Assembly: GCA_035771165.1 (NCBI GenBank)
Contig: JAWNZC010000445.1
Location: forward strand, 3,769,501 to 3,833,500
DNA length: 64,000 nt
Reading direction: 5' to 3'
Source of the DNA: Paragorgia papillata
Taxonomy: Eukaryota; Cnidaria; Anthozoa; Scleralcyonacea; Coralliidae
Position numbers and translations under genes: made by a program. The notes beneath the pieces were generated by a model. The model saw only the letters and a list, made by a program, of their open reading frames with translations, was not told the origin of the DNA and made no database searches. Shown piece by piece: positions 21,293-32,436 of this stretch. Each line of letters begins with the position of its first letter. The stretch's first letter is position 1.

Positions 21293-21971
21293 CTATACTA
21301 TAGTGCTTCTGGGCTTAGGCAATGAGGCGCGCCTCGTCACGCGTCTTGAGTCATCGCGATGCGCATTTTGCCATGTGCCTCGTGATCGTTTATTGCAGCA
21401 ATGCATCACGCGCCAGTAGGAGAAAATGTTAAAAAAAACAACGTTTCTTGGTTTGTCAGATTCGAACAGTATGCCTGCCATATACTCACATTGTGTTTCA
21501 AATGTTTTAATAATTGAGCATGTAGTCCACTGACTAACAATGAATTCTGCCACTGAAGAATGGCAAACATCTTTTGTTGTGTTCTTTGGATCAGTTTTAG
21601 TCCAGTTGTGATATCTATTTCTAACATCATCATTCATAGATTGCAATAAGTCATTGGTTGTAAACATAAAAAATCCTGGCGAGTTATCAATAGGTTCAAG
21701 CTTCTCTCTTATCGTAGCGTCTTCTATTTTCCCAATTGCATGGTGTCATAAAATCAGCTTCACAAATGCGAACTACATCACCAAGTCGAAAGCATTTAGC
21801 CCACAATGCTCCTTCTTTCAGACTACCAGCCATAAATGATTGTTTGAACCAAAGACCCAGACGAGCAGTTAGCTTGATTTTGGTTCTGCATTCTATTAGA
21901 TTTTCTATTTTACTGGGAAAAAATGAATCGATTTTAGAGAGCTTGTTTATTATGCTGTGTATTTCGTCCAT
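21293..21971 (-). pseudogene. Unrecognised coding-like segment with a frameshift
   Basis: Minus-strand frames 21971-21696 (MDEIHSIINKLSKIDSFFPS...AKCFRLGDVVRICEADF) and 21709-21293 (IEDATIREKLEPIDNSPGFF, then TTNDLLQSMNDDVRN and onward) abut and would join through a one-base shift near 21735. The composition looks protein-like, unlike nearby low-complexity ORFs, and a single ancestral frame seems plausible. I cannot assign a family. It lies antisense in intron 3 of the SelJ-like gene and may be a retrocopy or a mobile-element ORF. Confidence 0.35.
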
Positions 21972-22126
21972 CCAGACAAAATATGTTTACATTGTATTTT
22001 CAGTATATGCTTTATACTGATTATGCTGATTTTTTTTAAAACAGCGATACAAAATAATCTCTGCAGGGAGGAGGGCGCAAAAATATACTGTATAAAACCC
22101 CATACAAATAGCGCAATAAAAATACC

Positions 22127-22565
22127 AATAGGCCATTTGCACGATGACGTGATCTGGCGTTGGGTGACTAGTGACTACAACTACCAGAATGCTTTGCCAG
22201 TATTCTTGCATGGGTTTCGGCTAAAAGGGATGACTCAAAGCGACCCGTCCAGTCTTGTCACGGCTTTCCAAAATATGTCGTCAAATATGTTTGCCCAAAA
22301 AGCTATAGGGTAAACCAGATTTCTGATTTGGGTTAAGGTTTATGTTGTGGATAGGGTATCGAGAAGATTGCTAAAATCTTTGAGACTCACTGAAACTTGA
22401 CGACAAATTGGGAAAAAACTGAATTGGCGACATATTTTGGAAAAGTCGTGAAAGCCGGACTGGACGAGTCCTTTTGTAGCCGAAACCCTACAACTACCAA
22501 AATGCTTTGTCAGTATTCTAGTCACCCAACCCCATCGTACGTCGACGTGCAAATGGTTTATTGGT
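22127..22565. mobile_element. MITE, CCATTTGCACGATGACG ends
   Basis: TIRs CCAATAGGCCATTTGCACGA and CGTGCAAATGGTTTATTGG, with inner arms ACTACCAGAATGCTTTGCCA and ACTACCAAAATGCTTTGTCA in opposite halves. A shorter relative is at 28570-28720. No coding. Confidence 0.75.
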
Positions 22566-22979
22566 TACAACCTTATCACAAGTATCAAGTTATGCTCTTC
22601 TGATATAACCACTGCTTGTAACATATCCCAAGAAATTTTTTGTATATGTTTTTATTTCACAAGGTTCGGCTCGTGAACTTGTAGGAACTTAAGCAAGCTA
22701 GGACGACGACGGCAATCTATATATAGTTCAGTATCTAGCAGAAACCACGAATCATTCAGTACGTAGTATTGAATATTACTTAAAGTATTTTCGCGCAGTT
22801 TGAAGTCAAACTCAACCAACAGGTTTCGCCGATTCATGAGTTAGCGTCGCCCTGAAGAGGTGAAAATGATCTGAATAACGTTGTATGTAGAACGGGGACG
22901 GCGTTAGGATTACTCTTGGGACCAAAGATTATTCATTTTCTTTGTTGTTTGAGAAAAATTATTTTGAGAATAATACATG

Positions 22980-23275
22980 ATGTGCGGAAATATGACATTT
23001 ATTTCGAGTGCTGACCATGATATCTCACGAGTGAGCGAAGCGAACGAGTGACATATCCTGTTCAACATGAGAAATAAATTTCATATTTCCAAGCATCCAT
23101 GTATTGTTCTGTTTATTATATAAAAAAATTGTCCTATAGCCTTGCAAAAATTGCATTAAACTTAATGCTGATTCAGCGATAATCGTCACATGTGCGATTA
23201 TCATAAATAATCGCACATGTGAGATTATCACTTTTATTAGTGGCGGAAAAATCAATAAAACACTCTATTTTATAT
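22980..23275. repeat. Hairpins in intron 3
   Basis: GGAAATATGACATTTATTTC faces GAAATAAATTTCATATTTCC (22985-23090) around a GAGTGAGCGAAGCGAACGAG loop. A second small stem ATAATCGCACATGTG occurs near 23200. No gene. Confidence 0.7.
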
Positions 23276-23837
23276 AATAAATAGTATTAAGGACGTTGTC
23301 CTTGACGTTCGCGTTGTATTTGTTTATGAAGCTTCCTTGTATATATATTCCATACAACACGACCGCTCGTGTTGTAAACACTACTTACTCACATGAAGTG
23401 TTTTAAGTTTTGAAGTGTCGATTGCGAAAGATATTGATCAGATCCGTACTATTCATACAGTTTATTAAAGTTATTATTTAAAATGTTTGGTATTTGTGCA
23501 GCATGAAATTGTTCATATATTTAATAGTCGATCACAAGATAATTACAATTAAAAAATTAAGTTTAATTTTTATTTCGGTTACTACTTGTGTTTTGTATAT
23601 AATATAATTAAATATACAAACATGAAAGTTGAAATGCAAGTTATTATTCTTTCCTTAAGAAAAGCTATGGTGTGGGGGCATGTATAAGTAATATAACAAC
23701 TGAATAGGACTTATCCACCAATATGTTGATCCATACTTTGAACAACCAATGAACCAAACCCTATTGAAGAGGTTGCTGAGTTCTTTCCTATTCTTTACCG
23801 TTTCACGCGACGTCACTTCCGTCTTTTCTTTTGAAAT

Positions 23838-24075
23838 TGGGCCAGGGTACCAGGCTAGGTCAAACGTAGCCTGGTACCCTGGCCCAATTTCAAAAGAAAT
23901 ATGGGTCAGGTAACCACTAATCTCATTCTCGCGTCATCAGGGCTAAATCCACTTATGACGATTGCAGTTTTACTCATAGCCAATAAAAACGCGCGAAATT
24001 TCAACCAATAGGAAAGCAGAAGTCTTTAGTGGTTACCTGGCCCATATTCTTTGATTGGGCCAGGGTACCAGGCTA
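23838..24075. mobile_element. MITE with TTGGGCCAGGGTACCAGGCT ends
   Basis: The right half repeats the left in inverted orientation (GGGCCAGGGTACCAGGCTAG and its complement), with inner GGTTACCTGGCCCATAT arms. A second copy lies at 26598-26805. The window 23838-24305 is thus two adjacent MITEs. Confidence 0.7.
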
Positions 24076-24106
24076 GGTCAAACGTCGCTCTTCTCAGGCG
24101 CCGAAC

Positions 24107-24305
24107 CAATCTCGTTCCCAGAGCCCACGTTCCCCACCCGGGAAACGAGAGACTCTGGGAAAATCCGTTCACGCCATCACAGGATTCTTGTGATCCGGAA
24201 GAGGAGTAATCATGTTCATCAGCCAATGAAATACCGATGTGAAACGGATTACCCCTGAGTCTCTCGTTTCCCGGGTGGGGAACGTGGGCTCTGGGAACGA
24301 GATTG
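24107..24305. mobile_element. MULE-like MITE with CAATCTCGTTCC ends, copy 2
   Basis: 199 bp with about 50-bp TIRs (CAATCTCGTTCCCAGAGCCC...), flanked by exact 9-bp duplications GCGCCGAAC at 24098-24106 and 24306-24314. Same family as 6829-7257. Confidence 0.9.
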
Positions 24306-24539
24306 GCGCCGAACCTAATGCAAATCAGCATAAACAAAGGATTTAACTTATTATCATCGTTTGACCTAGGCCTTATCTGTCCAGATTGTGGTCAGGGGCG
24401 AATGGCTAAGTCGAGTATTACTTCAAAATATTTACATGATATTGATGCTCAAGAGTTGTTTATGTTATTTTGCCTGACCACCATCTGGAAATCAGAAATT
24501 AATAAAATCTGAAGCAAAAAGTCACGTGATTGAAGCCTA

Positions 24540-24930
24540 AAAATTAACTAGCCGAGTTACTCGGCAAACCAAGTTACCCGCCATGTATAGAAATTCAATG
24601 CTATCCCGGCAGAGTGTTTATATGAGACAGGCGGGTAACTCGGCTAGCCGAGATCCCGGCAAAACAGCCGAGATCTCGGAATGCCGGGATGAAAATATTC
24701 CCATATAAACACTCCGTAAATATTCTATAAACCGAGTTGAATTCGTCACAACAGCGCACGCGCCACTTTATATATGAAGACAATAGGAAACTTTATACTC
24801 ATGGAATGTGAAACCATTATAATGCATGGGCGGCTTTGCCAAGTAACTCGTCTCATATAAACACTCATCTTTTTTCAACTGGGCTTGCAGGGTAACTCGC
24901 CTAGCTGGGTACGCTCCATATAAACAGACC
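24540..24930. repeat. GCCGAGAT-rich repeat with ATATAAACACTC words
   Basis: Contains recurring GGGTAACTCGGCTAGCC, GCCGAGATCTCGG palindromes and several CATATAAACACTC copies in both orientations. Probably composite MITEs. No coding. Confidence 0.45.
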
Positions 24931-25252
24931 ATTAATCTGGTCAACACGCAGCAGTTTTGTCATCGCGCCGCGGTTTAGGGACCTTTAGCAAACACAACGG
25001 GAACGTCGTGATAACGTCCTTCGTACAAAATAAATTTACATCTAAAACAAAGACAATGAACAATATATTTGAAGTCCCAAGAGTAATCCCTCTTTTGGGG
25101 CCCGGGGCAACTTGCCCCCCTGGGTCTAGGAGCTGGTCGTTAATGAGGGAAGGCAATAGAGGTACACCCCCACCCCCCTCACACACGCAGACACTCAGAA
25201 TGGTCAAACTACGCTACTACAGCTGTGATATATGTTCTTTGTTTTATCATAG

Positions 25253-25505
25253 ATAATGGAAGGGGAAATGGATAGGAAACTTTAAACGATGTTACGTGCT
25301 TATAAGCAGCTAATGCACCTAACGGATGCATTAGAAATTAAACAATAGTGTAATATCACTTAAGTTCAGCAGTGTCTGATTTTAGCTATGTGGGACCACC
25401 CGTTAGGTGCATTAGCCTCTTATAAGTGTATAATTACCATAACAAGTTGTGCAAACATCGTTTCCGGTTTCGTAAGTTTCCTATCCAGTTCCCCTTCCAT
25501 TATCT
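25253..25505. mobile_element. MITE, GGATAGGAAACTT family, copy 1
   Basis: TIRs ATAATGGAAGGGGAAATGGA and CCAGTTCCCCTTCCATTAT plus inner AATGCACCTAACGG arms. Related copy at 48026-48312. It sits just upstream of SelJ-like exon 4. Confidence 0.75.
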
Positions 25506-25547
25506 ATGTTTATAACTGTTACAATAAAAAGTGTTTTACAATTAAAG

Positions 25548-25640
25548 ATGTCAAAAAGCACTATCCATTGGAATCAGGCTGGAGACATGGTAGCATCAAA
25601 TATTTCTTAAAGAAGATGGATGAAGGTGCCACAGACACAG
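25548..25640 (+). CDS. SelJ-like gene exon 4
   Basis: Acceptor CAATTAAAG|AT, donor ACACAG|GTAGAT, 93 nt, phase 1 to 1. It reads DVKKHYPLESGWRHGSIKYF then LKKMDEGATDTG. The GWRHxSIKxFL motif is family-typical. A MITE (25253-25505) ends only about 40 bp upstream. Confidence 0.87.
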
Positions 25641-25846
25641 GTAGATAAGCATTTAAGATAGTATGCTCTATATAGGAGCATTAAAGAATATTCCTTATTA
25701 TATAGATGCGGGTGTTTTACTAGAAAATATCCGGTGACATATTTTCCATATCCTCACTAGTGAAGATATCGTTGACATATTGGTACATAACATTCCATTA
25801 CATGAATTACTGTTTCATGCAATGTACACTACTGATGTTATTTTAG

Positions 25847-26003
25847 GTAACCCTGATGACGAGCAAATGGACTGTGTAGCCAAGATTGCTCCCATTGTTG
25901 CCATGTATGCAGGTCGTCCTGAACTTCTAGAGAATGTTGAAGAAGTGATCAGAATGACCGAGGATAATGATTTTTCAGTGGCTATTGGACTAGCAGCTGC
26001 CAG
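25847..26003 (+). CDS. SelJ-like gene exon 5 (central Asp-containing block)
   Basis: Acceptor TATTTTAG|GT, donor GCCAG|GTATAT, 157 nt, phase 1 to 2. It reads NPDDEQMDCVAKIAPIVAMY, AGRPELLENVEEVIR and ends in SVAIGLAAAR. The DD-Q-D-C-V-A-R/K-I-A-P-x-V-A run is the most conserved block of the subfamily and includes acidic residues expected near the metal/ADP-ribose site of ARH folds. Confidence 0.9.
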
Positions 26004-26597
26004 GTATATATTACAACAAGGGTGGCTGGGTGGCAGATCTAGCAATTTAAATTGGGGGGAATCAGGACTAAAATAGGGGCCACCTAGGGCGGCAGAATAT
26101 TTTTCAATTTTATGAAGTCAGGAATAGAATTACCTGCGTTTAAAAATGAAAATGGTACTCGTGTTTGTACATGTAGTACATTTGCTAGGCGTGTAAGCCT
26201 AATTGACGAAATACGGTAATACTAGTAGTTTTGGTCAAATAAAGGGAACTAAAATAATAAAGTAAAAATGAAATATGAGACATTTTATGTCAAAGTTAAA
26301 TAATTTTATTACAAAGTTAAACGCTAAGATGTTTTTAAAATCCATAAGAAAACTAAAGATCGACGACGTTTCGTTTCATCAAGTCAAAACGTAATCATAA
26401 AAACTGAGAATATATATACGGATAGTTAAACAATAGAAAATATGTTATAGTCGTATGAGTAAAGTCCCCAAAGGCAAAATGAATATTATGTAACTAGGAA
26501 AAATAATAAAAGGTTAAGTAAACAGTTTGGCGCGAATTTTACAACCGTCATTGGCAAGTTATATAGCCTACCGCTACTAACATAGGCTCTCTCTTGC

Positions 26598-26805
26598 TAT
26601 AGCCTGGTGCCCTGGCCCAATTTCAAAAGAAATATGGGCCAGTAACCACTAAAGATTTCTGCTTTCCTATTGGTTGAAACTTTCGCAGATTCAAGGCATG
26701 CGCAGACGTACAAGTGGATTTAACCCTGATTAATGACGCGAGATTGTAATTAGTGCATGGTTACCTGGCCCATATTTCTTTTGAAATTGGGCCAGTGCTA
26801 CAGCT
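26598..26805. mobile_element. MITE, GGGCCAGG family, copy 2
   Basis: Left CCTGGCCCAATTTCAAAAGA, right TCTTTTGAAATTGGGCCAG; same family as 23838-24075. In intron 5 of the SelJ-like gene. The remainder of intron 5 (26004-26597) shows nothing recognisable. Confidence 0.7.
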
Positions 26806-26900
26806 ATATTTCGTTACCAATCCCCCCGCAAATCACAAGCCCTAAGATAAGCTTTAAATTTAAAATTGTTGAATCGCTATGTGTTATTTTTTGTTACCAG

Positions 26901-27106
26901 AATAATTGAACAGTGTATATTAACGCCGGACACATCAGGCAACATGCTTGGTGTTGTACAACATGTAGTGGCGTGTCTGTCTTCAAGAGACCGTACAAAC
27001 CCACAAGAACTCGATGGCGCAGTGGCTGGTTTTCTACGGGATGTGATTCGTTACAAAGTTTTATCTCACAGTGATGCCGTCTCGCAGAAATTTATCAACA
27101 GCTGAT
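26901..27106 (+). CDS. SelJ-like gene exon 6 with in-frame UGA (candidate Sec)
   Basis: Acceptor TTGTTACCAG|A, then IIEQCILTPDTSGNMLGVVQ...TNPQELDGAVAGFLRDVI...QKFINS, followed by TGA (27103-27105), one T, and donor GTTAGT at 27107. Phase 2 to 1 fits only if the TGA is translated: T joins CG of exon 7 to give Ser. Relatives have a conserved Cys just here (N-S-C-x-x-P-x-x-F/Q). The UGA therefore sits at codon 263 of the model, in the Cys position, as expected for a selenocysteine. Alternatives are a nonsense mutation or a missed mini-exon. I saw no clear SECIS element downstream. Confidence 0.75.
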
Positions 27107-28287
27107 GTTAGTTATGCTTTTCGTTCTTTGTTGGGTTTTTTTTCAATTTATTGATATGACATTGAAACAAAATGCGATTGGTTGTTTCACGTTATTTCGA
27201 TTATTAGAAGCGTTATTTTAATGATATTCTCGCAGCCCATTTTTTTCTGAAAACTAAAACAAACAAACTGGCATAAAACTCGCAACTTTCTGCATGTCTT
27301 TAACAAGCTTACTCAACGACATTTTTTTAATGTTTTTCTTTTCTAATTCTGTAGTTTAAGGCGGCTGTACACAAGGCAATTTTTCGGGCAACTTGTGTCG
27401 TAATTTTGTTGTGACACAAGTTGCGAGAGAAATGTTGTGTTGTAACAACATTTTTGTTGTAGTTAGCGTTTCACGAAATGGCACCAAATCCTGCTTTTCG
27501 CAACTTTTTTAAGCACTGCACAGTGTAACACCCTTCTTGGAAATCGTCTCGCAATGATTTATGTAATAAGCCAATCAAAACACGCATATATATAGATGAA
27601 CCTGACAGACAAAATTGCTGAGCCAACAAAGACTTTGTGTGGCCATTGTGCCATTTGGCCTTAGAACAATGGACAGCCATTGTTCTATAGCAAAATTACA
27701 CAATGGCCAGCCCAAGCCTTCAACAAGTTCCTAGGGTCTTTTCTCCGTGGCCTTGTAGTGTAACATCTTCTGCCCTTCAATAAGCCAGTTTGTAATATCG
27801 ACTACGCATTGAAATTTCAATTCATAACATCAGGCTATGGCCACATGGGGATCATTTGCATTTTTATTTACACTTTTGAATTCGTTATACTGAATTCCTT
27901 AGCTATGGATTGAAATAAGTTTTATTTCGATGCAGAACGCGTCATTGATTGCATCAGCGCGTAGAGCAGTAACATTGCATGGCGAAAAAGTTATTGACCC
28001 ATTTAGTAAGTGCAGAATACGTCATTTTCGCCATGGACGTCCTTTTCAACTTTTTGAATTCTATTGAAAATGTACAAAAGTTAAGGCAATAAACGAAATT
28101 GAAAATAATTCAAAAGAAAAATTGAAAAGAAATTGAAGGTCATATGGTGAAAATACGTATTCTATACTTATTAAAAGGGTCTATATATAGATCAGTGGGT
28201 GAAAACAGTATTTTTATATACGACATACAGTAACATGCGTTACACTTTCTTTCGTTTACTAAATCGTTACATTTTCTGTACTTGTAG

Positions 28288-28427
28288 CGATACCAAAGGC
28301 CTTCCAGGCCGCTATCCATGGTCTCATCGAGGCTGGCGACTACACGGAAGGCATCCGTTCCACGATGCTTGTTGGAGGTTGTAATGCCTCTAGGAGCGCG
28401 TTCATCGGGGCTTGTTTTGGGGGCATG
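28288..28427 (+). CDS. SelJ-like gene exon 7
   Basis: Acceptor TGTACTTGTAG|CG, donor GGCATG|GTAAGT, 140 nt, phase 1 to 0. It reads IPKAFQAAIHGLIEAGDYTE, GIRSTMLVGGCNASRSAFIG then ACFGGM. The GG(C/D)N-x-S-R-x-x-F/I-G-A-x-x-G block is the conserved C-terminal active-site segment of ARH proteins. Confidence 0.88.
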
Positions 28428-28569
28428 GTAAGTATTCAAACAGTAGTACACATAGAAACGTAGCTGCTCTGTGTTGATCTAATAGGTTGGTCACAAAACT
28501 TTTTATTGACTCCTTTATCCGCTCTATGAACAAGATTTGAAATACTAATTCCAATATATAAGGCATTTG

Positions 28570-28720
28570 CTTGATTACGTTCTATGGCATTGGGTGACTA
28601 CAACTACCATAATTTATTGCCAGTATTCTCTATTATATTTGCACTAGAAAACTGGCAAAGCACTCTGGTAGTTGCAGTCACCCAACCCCTTATACGTCAT
28701 TGTGCAAATGGTCTATTGAG
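28570..28720. mobile_element. Short MITE, ACTACCAGAATGCTTTGCC relative
   Basis: TIR-like TTGGGTGACTACAACTACCA and TGGTAGTTGCAGTCACCCAA around 150 bp. Same family as 22127-22565. In intron 7 of the SelJ-like gene. Confidence 0.65.
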
Positions 28721-28799
28721 AAGAAGACGTGACGTCAGTGTATCTCATGCATGTCTTGTCTGTGCATTTGAAGAACAATTCTTGTTATAAGAAATAAAA

Positions 28800-28930
28800 G
28801 TAGCATGCTGCGTAGACAGTGTAGAAACAACAATCGAAATATAGTAAGATTAGATATACTGCCGAAACAGAGAACGTAGGAATCTAACGTTTCGAGCGAA
28901 GGCCCTTCGTCAGAGAGAAACGTAAAGAGT
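28800..28930. repeat. End fragment of the giant foldback family
   Basis: Contains CAATCGAAATATAGTAAG, GCCGAAACAGAGAACGTAGG and GAAGGCCCTTCGTCAGAGAG, as at both ends of 59793-60518 and at 43560-43680. A solo terminus. Confidence 0.75.
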
Positions 28931-29031
28931 GTAAGAAGTTATTTTGATTTAGCAAACATAGGTAGGTAAACGTTGAGCTCCGACATTCTTAATGCTACAA
29001 CTATTTAATATTAATTCTTTCTAATCTAAAC

Positions 29032-29810
29032 TTAAAGTGCTACTAACCCCAAATATTTTATGGTTTAGATTGAAAGCACCCTTAAGATTATGAAGAATGG
29101 CGTTTGAAAGTTCGGCGAGATCGATTTTTGTTTTTAAGTTATCGGGCTTTTGTAATATGCAAATAAGGCATGTGATGACGTAAGATAAGGAAAGCAGAAT
29201 TGTGGAAGATTTTATATCGTGTATATCTTCAAACTTATACATCGAAATTTCTCAAAACGTTGCACATATATACAGACCATCTAACTAAGAAAGATAATTT
29301 GAGTTATTTAGCCGTCATGACAACCGATTTGTTTCCAGACCTCTAAATTCAGGCTAAAAAAATCTTTGTTTTCTGCCATAGCAGAGTTTACTACAACTTC
29401 AGACTTTAGTATAAGATTAGTTAAGTTTCTAGAATCTTCCTCCAATATTACCAAGTCCAAAATGATCAGCACTTGGAAGAAAACAAATAGTTTTGTTTTT
29501 TAAATTAAGAGGTCTGGAAACGAATCGGTTACCATCACGACTATATAACTTGAACTATCTTTTTCAGTTTAGTAGTCTGTAAATACATGCAAAGTTTGAA
29601 GAAATTTTGATGAATAGTCTTGAAGAAATACTCGAAAATAGATCTTCGACAATTCCGCCTTATCACATGCCTTATTATCCAATCACATGCCTTATTTGCA
29701 TATTACAAAAAAACCCAGCTATCGCCAAAATTTAAAAGAACATCCTTCCTAATTTTAGGACTGCTTTTATTCTAAACCAAAAAAACACTTGGGGTTAGGG
29801 GTACTTTAAT
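29032..29810. mobile_element. TIR element, AAAGTGCTACTAACCCCAA ends
   Basis: AAAGTGCTACTAACCCCAAA at the left and TTGGGGTTAGGGGTACTTT at the right, with inner matching TTTAGATTGAAAGCA/ACTGCTTTTATTCTAAA and CGGGCTTTTGTAATATGC/GCATATTACAAAAAAACCC arms. Non-coding, about 780 bp. Confidence 0.7.
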
Positions 29811-29819
29811 AGACCACTT

Positions 29820-29995
29820 TCATAATGGCCACCACTTTAAATATTCTTTTATGTGCATCTAAATAAGCCTTCCTAGCCTCGTTATGAAGCAAAGATTCTT
29901 TTGAATTGCAGACACACAAACGAGGCGAGAAAGGCTTGTTAAGATGCACATAAAAGAATATTCAAATTAGTTACTATTATGAAAGTGGTCTATTG
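29820..29995. repeat. Hairpin upstream of SelJ-like exon 8
   Basis: TAGACCACTTTCATAATGG faces ATTATGAAAGTGGTCTA, with inner ATATTCTTTTATGTGCATCT arms. A foldback MITE. Confidence 0.75.
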
Positions 29996-30106
29996 CATGA
30001 TGTAATGGTGTGTTCAGCCAGCCGGTGTAGCGGGCGTTAGGGGTGAATGGAAAGAGGGGAAAAGGGGAATACAATAGAGTAACATTTGTTGTGTTCGTTG
30101 TTTTAG

Positions 30107-30220
30107 TTCGGGGAAGGTGTCGTACCACAAGTATGGAAAGACAAAACTCTAAAATACAGTAGCTGGTTGGAGCTTGGATCCATGGTTGCTGAATGGCAAC
30201 CAACAACAGCTCATGCATAA
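30107..30220 (+). CDS. SelJ-like gene exon 8 (C-terminus)
   Basis: Acceptor CGTTGTTTTAG|TTC, phase 0, stop TAA 30218-30220. It reads FGEGVVPQVWKDKTLKYSSW then LELGSMVAEWQPTTAHA. The G-x-x-x-I/V-P-x-x-W-K-x-K-T ending is typical of the family's last helix. The 3' UTR beyond must carry a SECIS element if the UGA in exon 6 codes selenocysteine. A stem-loop at 30394-30473 (ATGATCC/GGATCAT and CTTTTGT/ACAAAAG) exists but lacks the SECIS quartet form. Confidence 0.85.
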   Translation, partial: FGEGVVPQVWKDKTLKYSSWLELGSMVAEWQPTTAHA

Positions 30221-31420
30221 ACTGAAAACTTTAATCACAAAAAATAATTCATGTTAACATATGACGGCGTAAAGTAGAAAGAATGGAGCGAGGAATGGGT
30301 AAAAACAGTTTCATTCGTGCCTAGCTCATATGATGGGTATGAGAGACCATTTATTTAGTACGTACACAACATTTCTGCAATTTTTACCCCCCAATGATCC
30401 CTTTTGTGCGTCACTGTATGCCATATTACCTTCCTCTCTCTGCGTACAAAAGCGTATAAATATAGAGGATCATCTCCGCACACACACGGGTTTGTAATCC
30501 AAAGATTCGCCGACGCTTATTTCCGTCTCCTATACGGTCGTTGCTAACTCTATGTTTTTGTGTTCCCAAGGGTCTCCTCAGTACCCAGACCCAGTTAACT
30601 GCTGGTATGTATGTATGTTAAATTCTGTTTTTAGCGAGAATATCACCCGAGGTTGGTTTGGCAGCAGCACCGAGTTTGAACTCTGTTGCGGTTGAACCTT
30701 TTAGTTTTTGAACTATTTTTTAGTTGAGCTTTTATTTTAGTTATTCTCTGTAGTTCTTGATTATTTTTTTGGGCTTATAGGTTTGGTCAAAATGTTAGAA
30801 ATATAATTTGAAAACATAGGGAGAGGTTTTTGTTGGGGTTAGGATTAGAGTGTTTTCAGGGTCAGGGTCAAAGAATAACAAATTCGTGCGCGAAACACAA
30901 AGTAAGCACCCTAAATTCAGTCGGTTCAGAAAAAGGACAGTGAAAACAATTTTTGTTCTTTAGGTTGACTTTAACCCAGTTGGCAAGTAAAATCGTCTGG
31001 CGTTAGCCAGAGTAAAATATATAAGCAGGGACAAAAATGTCTGATTGCCTGTTAAAAGGTTAAAGGAGATTTATATTATAAAAGTTAAAGGAGATTTATA
31101 TTATATTATAAAGGAGATTATTAACCCTTTAACAGGCAAGTTTCTGCAAGAGGTCCCAAGTTGACAAGTAAAATCGTCTGGCGTTAGCCAGAGTAAAATA
31201 TATAAGTAGAGACAAAAATATCCGATTGCCTGTTAAAGAGTTAACTGCAGGCCTCAATTATCTGTAACCTAACCCTAATGCATATTCGTGCGCGAAACAC
31301 AAAGTGCACAAAGTAATAACCGAATTTGTCAGGGTGCAAGGGGTACATTTGGGGAACCCAAGGGTCATTGGGTGTACAGCCCTGTGATACTAGTGTATTT
31401 CACTGAACCCTGTATAAATA

Positions 31421-31495
31421 AAATTGTGTTATGTTACGTTATGTTATGTTATGTTGTGTTGTGTTGTGTTGTGTTGTGTTATGTTATGTTGTTGG
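31421..31495 (+). repeat. TGTTA/TGTTG microsatellite
   Basis: About 14 pentamer units ATGTT/GTGTT in tandem. Sequence 30221-31420 before it (3' flank of the SelJ-like gene) holds two copies of a GTAAAATCGTCTGGCGTTAG word at about 30988 and 31160, and no further gene. Confidence 0.9.
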
Positions 31496-31799
31496 GTTGG
31501 CATCGATCGTTTATGAGATGGAAAATTTCGACGCCGACATTGATCTGAAAAGTTGTATATTATATTTATAGATGTCTGGAGTTAACAGTAACAGGTCAAC
31601 ATCAGTTTTTAATAATATATCTTAAACTCATTAATACAATAGTTTATTCAATCGCCTGATTGAAGTTGGGTACTCCAGTAAAACCCACTAAAATCGTATA
31701 CCACCCATATAAGATATTTTACACACACTCATGAATAAAATGTCATGAGGGTTTATTTTAATTGTATTTTCCAATCGAAATCGCTCGATTGAGCTCGTG

Positions 31800-32185
31800 C
31801 TTTCATATGTTTTCTAGTTTGGATCCCCTGATGAAACACTCAATTGCAAACTCGTTGTTGATATATTTACATAAGACAAAAGTGGCTAGAAGTAATATAT
31901 CCAACACGAGTCCGGAGTCAGTGTTCTTCCTCCGATTTCTAAATACAGCCAAGCAGGTTGAAAATACGAGGCGAAGCCGCGTTTGTTTAACCAGCTTGGC
32001 TGTATTTAGACATCGGAGGATGAACACAGACGAGTGTTAGATATAGCTTCTCAAACGAATCAATATTTTAAGAGAAAATCGACCTCAAAGTTTGCTAAAT
32101 TTGACTGTAATCTTCCTCCGATTTCCAAATACTGATTAAATATTAATTTCTTTTGAATTTTCTTCATGAATTATTAATGAGTTTG
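31800..32185. repeat. Hairpin with CTAAATACAGCCAAGC arms inside a MITE
   Basis: AAATACAGCCAAGCAGGTTG faces AACCAGCTTGGCTGTATTTA around a GAGGCGAAGCCGCG loop. Outer sequence ends with the ATTCATGAATTATTAATGA-type terminus at 32160-32185. Confidence 0.65.
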
Positions 32186-32436
32186 AGAATACTATATACT
32201 GATTATAAAGCTCAGTAGAGATTAAATCAAAATTAAATCATTAGGGTTATTAATCGAATAGATTAACACAAAACATCTTGAGTTTTTTCAAGTAATTATT
32301 TTGGAAGAATAAAACTTGATTTGCATACGTACGAGAGGATGTACGTATTTGCACCCCTCCCTGGTGCGTACGAACTAAATGAATGGTCCATATTCTAAGT
32401 ACATAGACTAAAGTCCCGAACCAAAATTCTGGCAAA

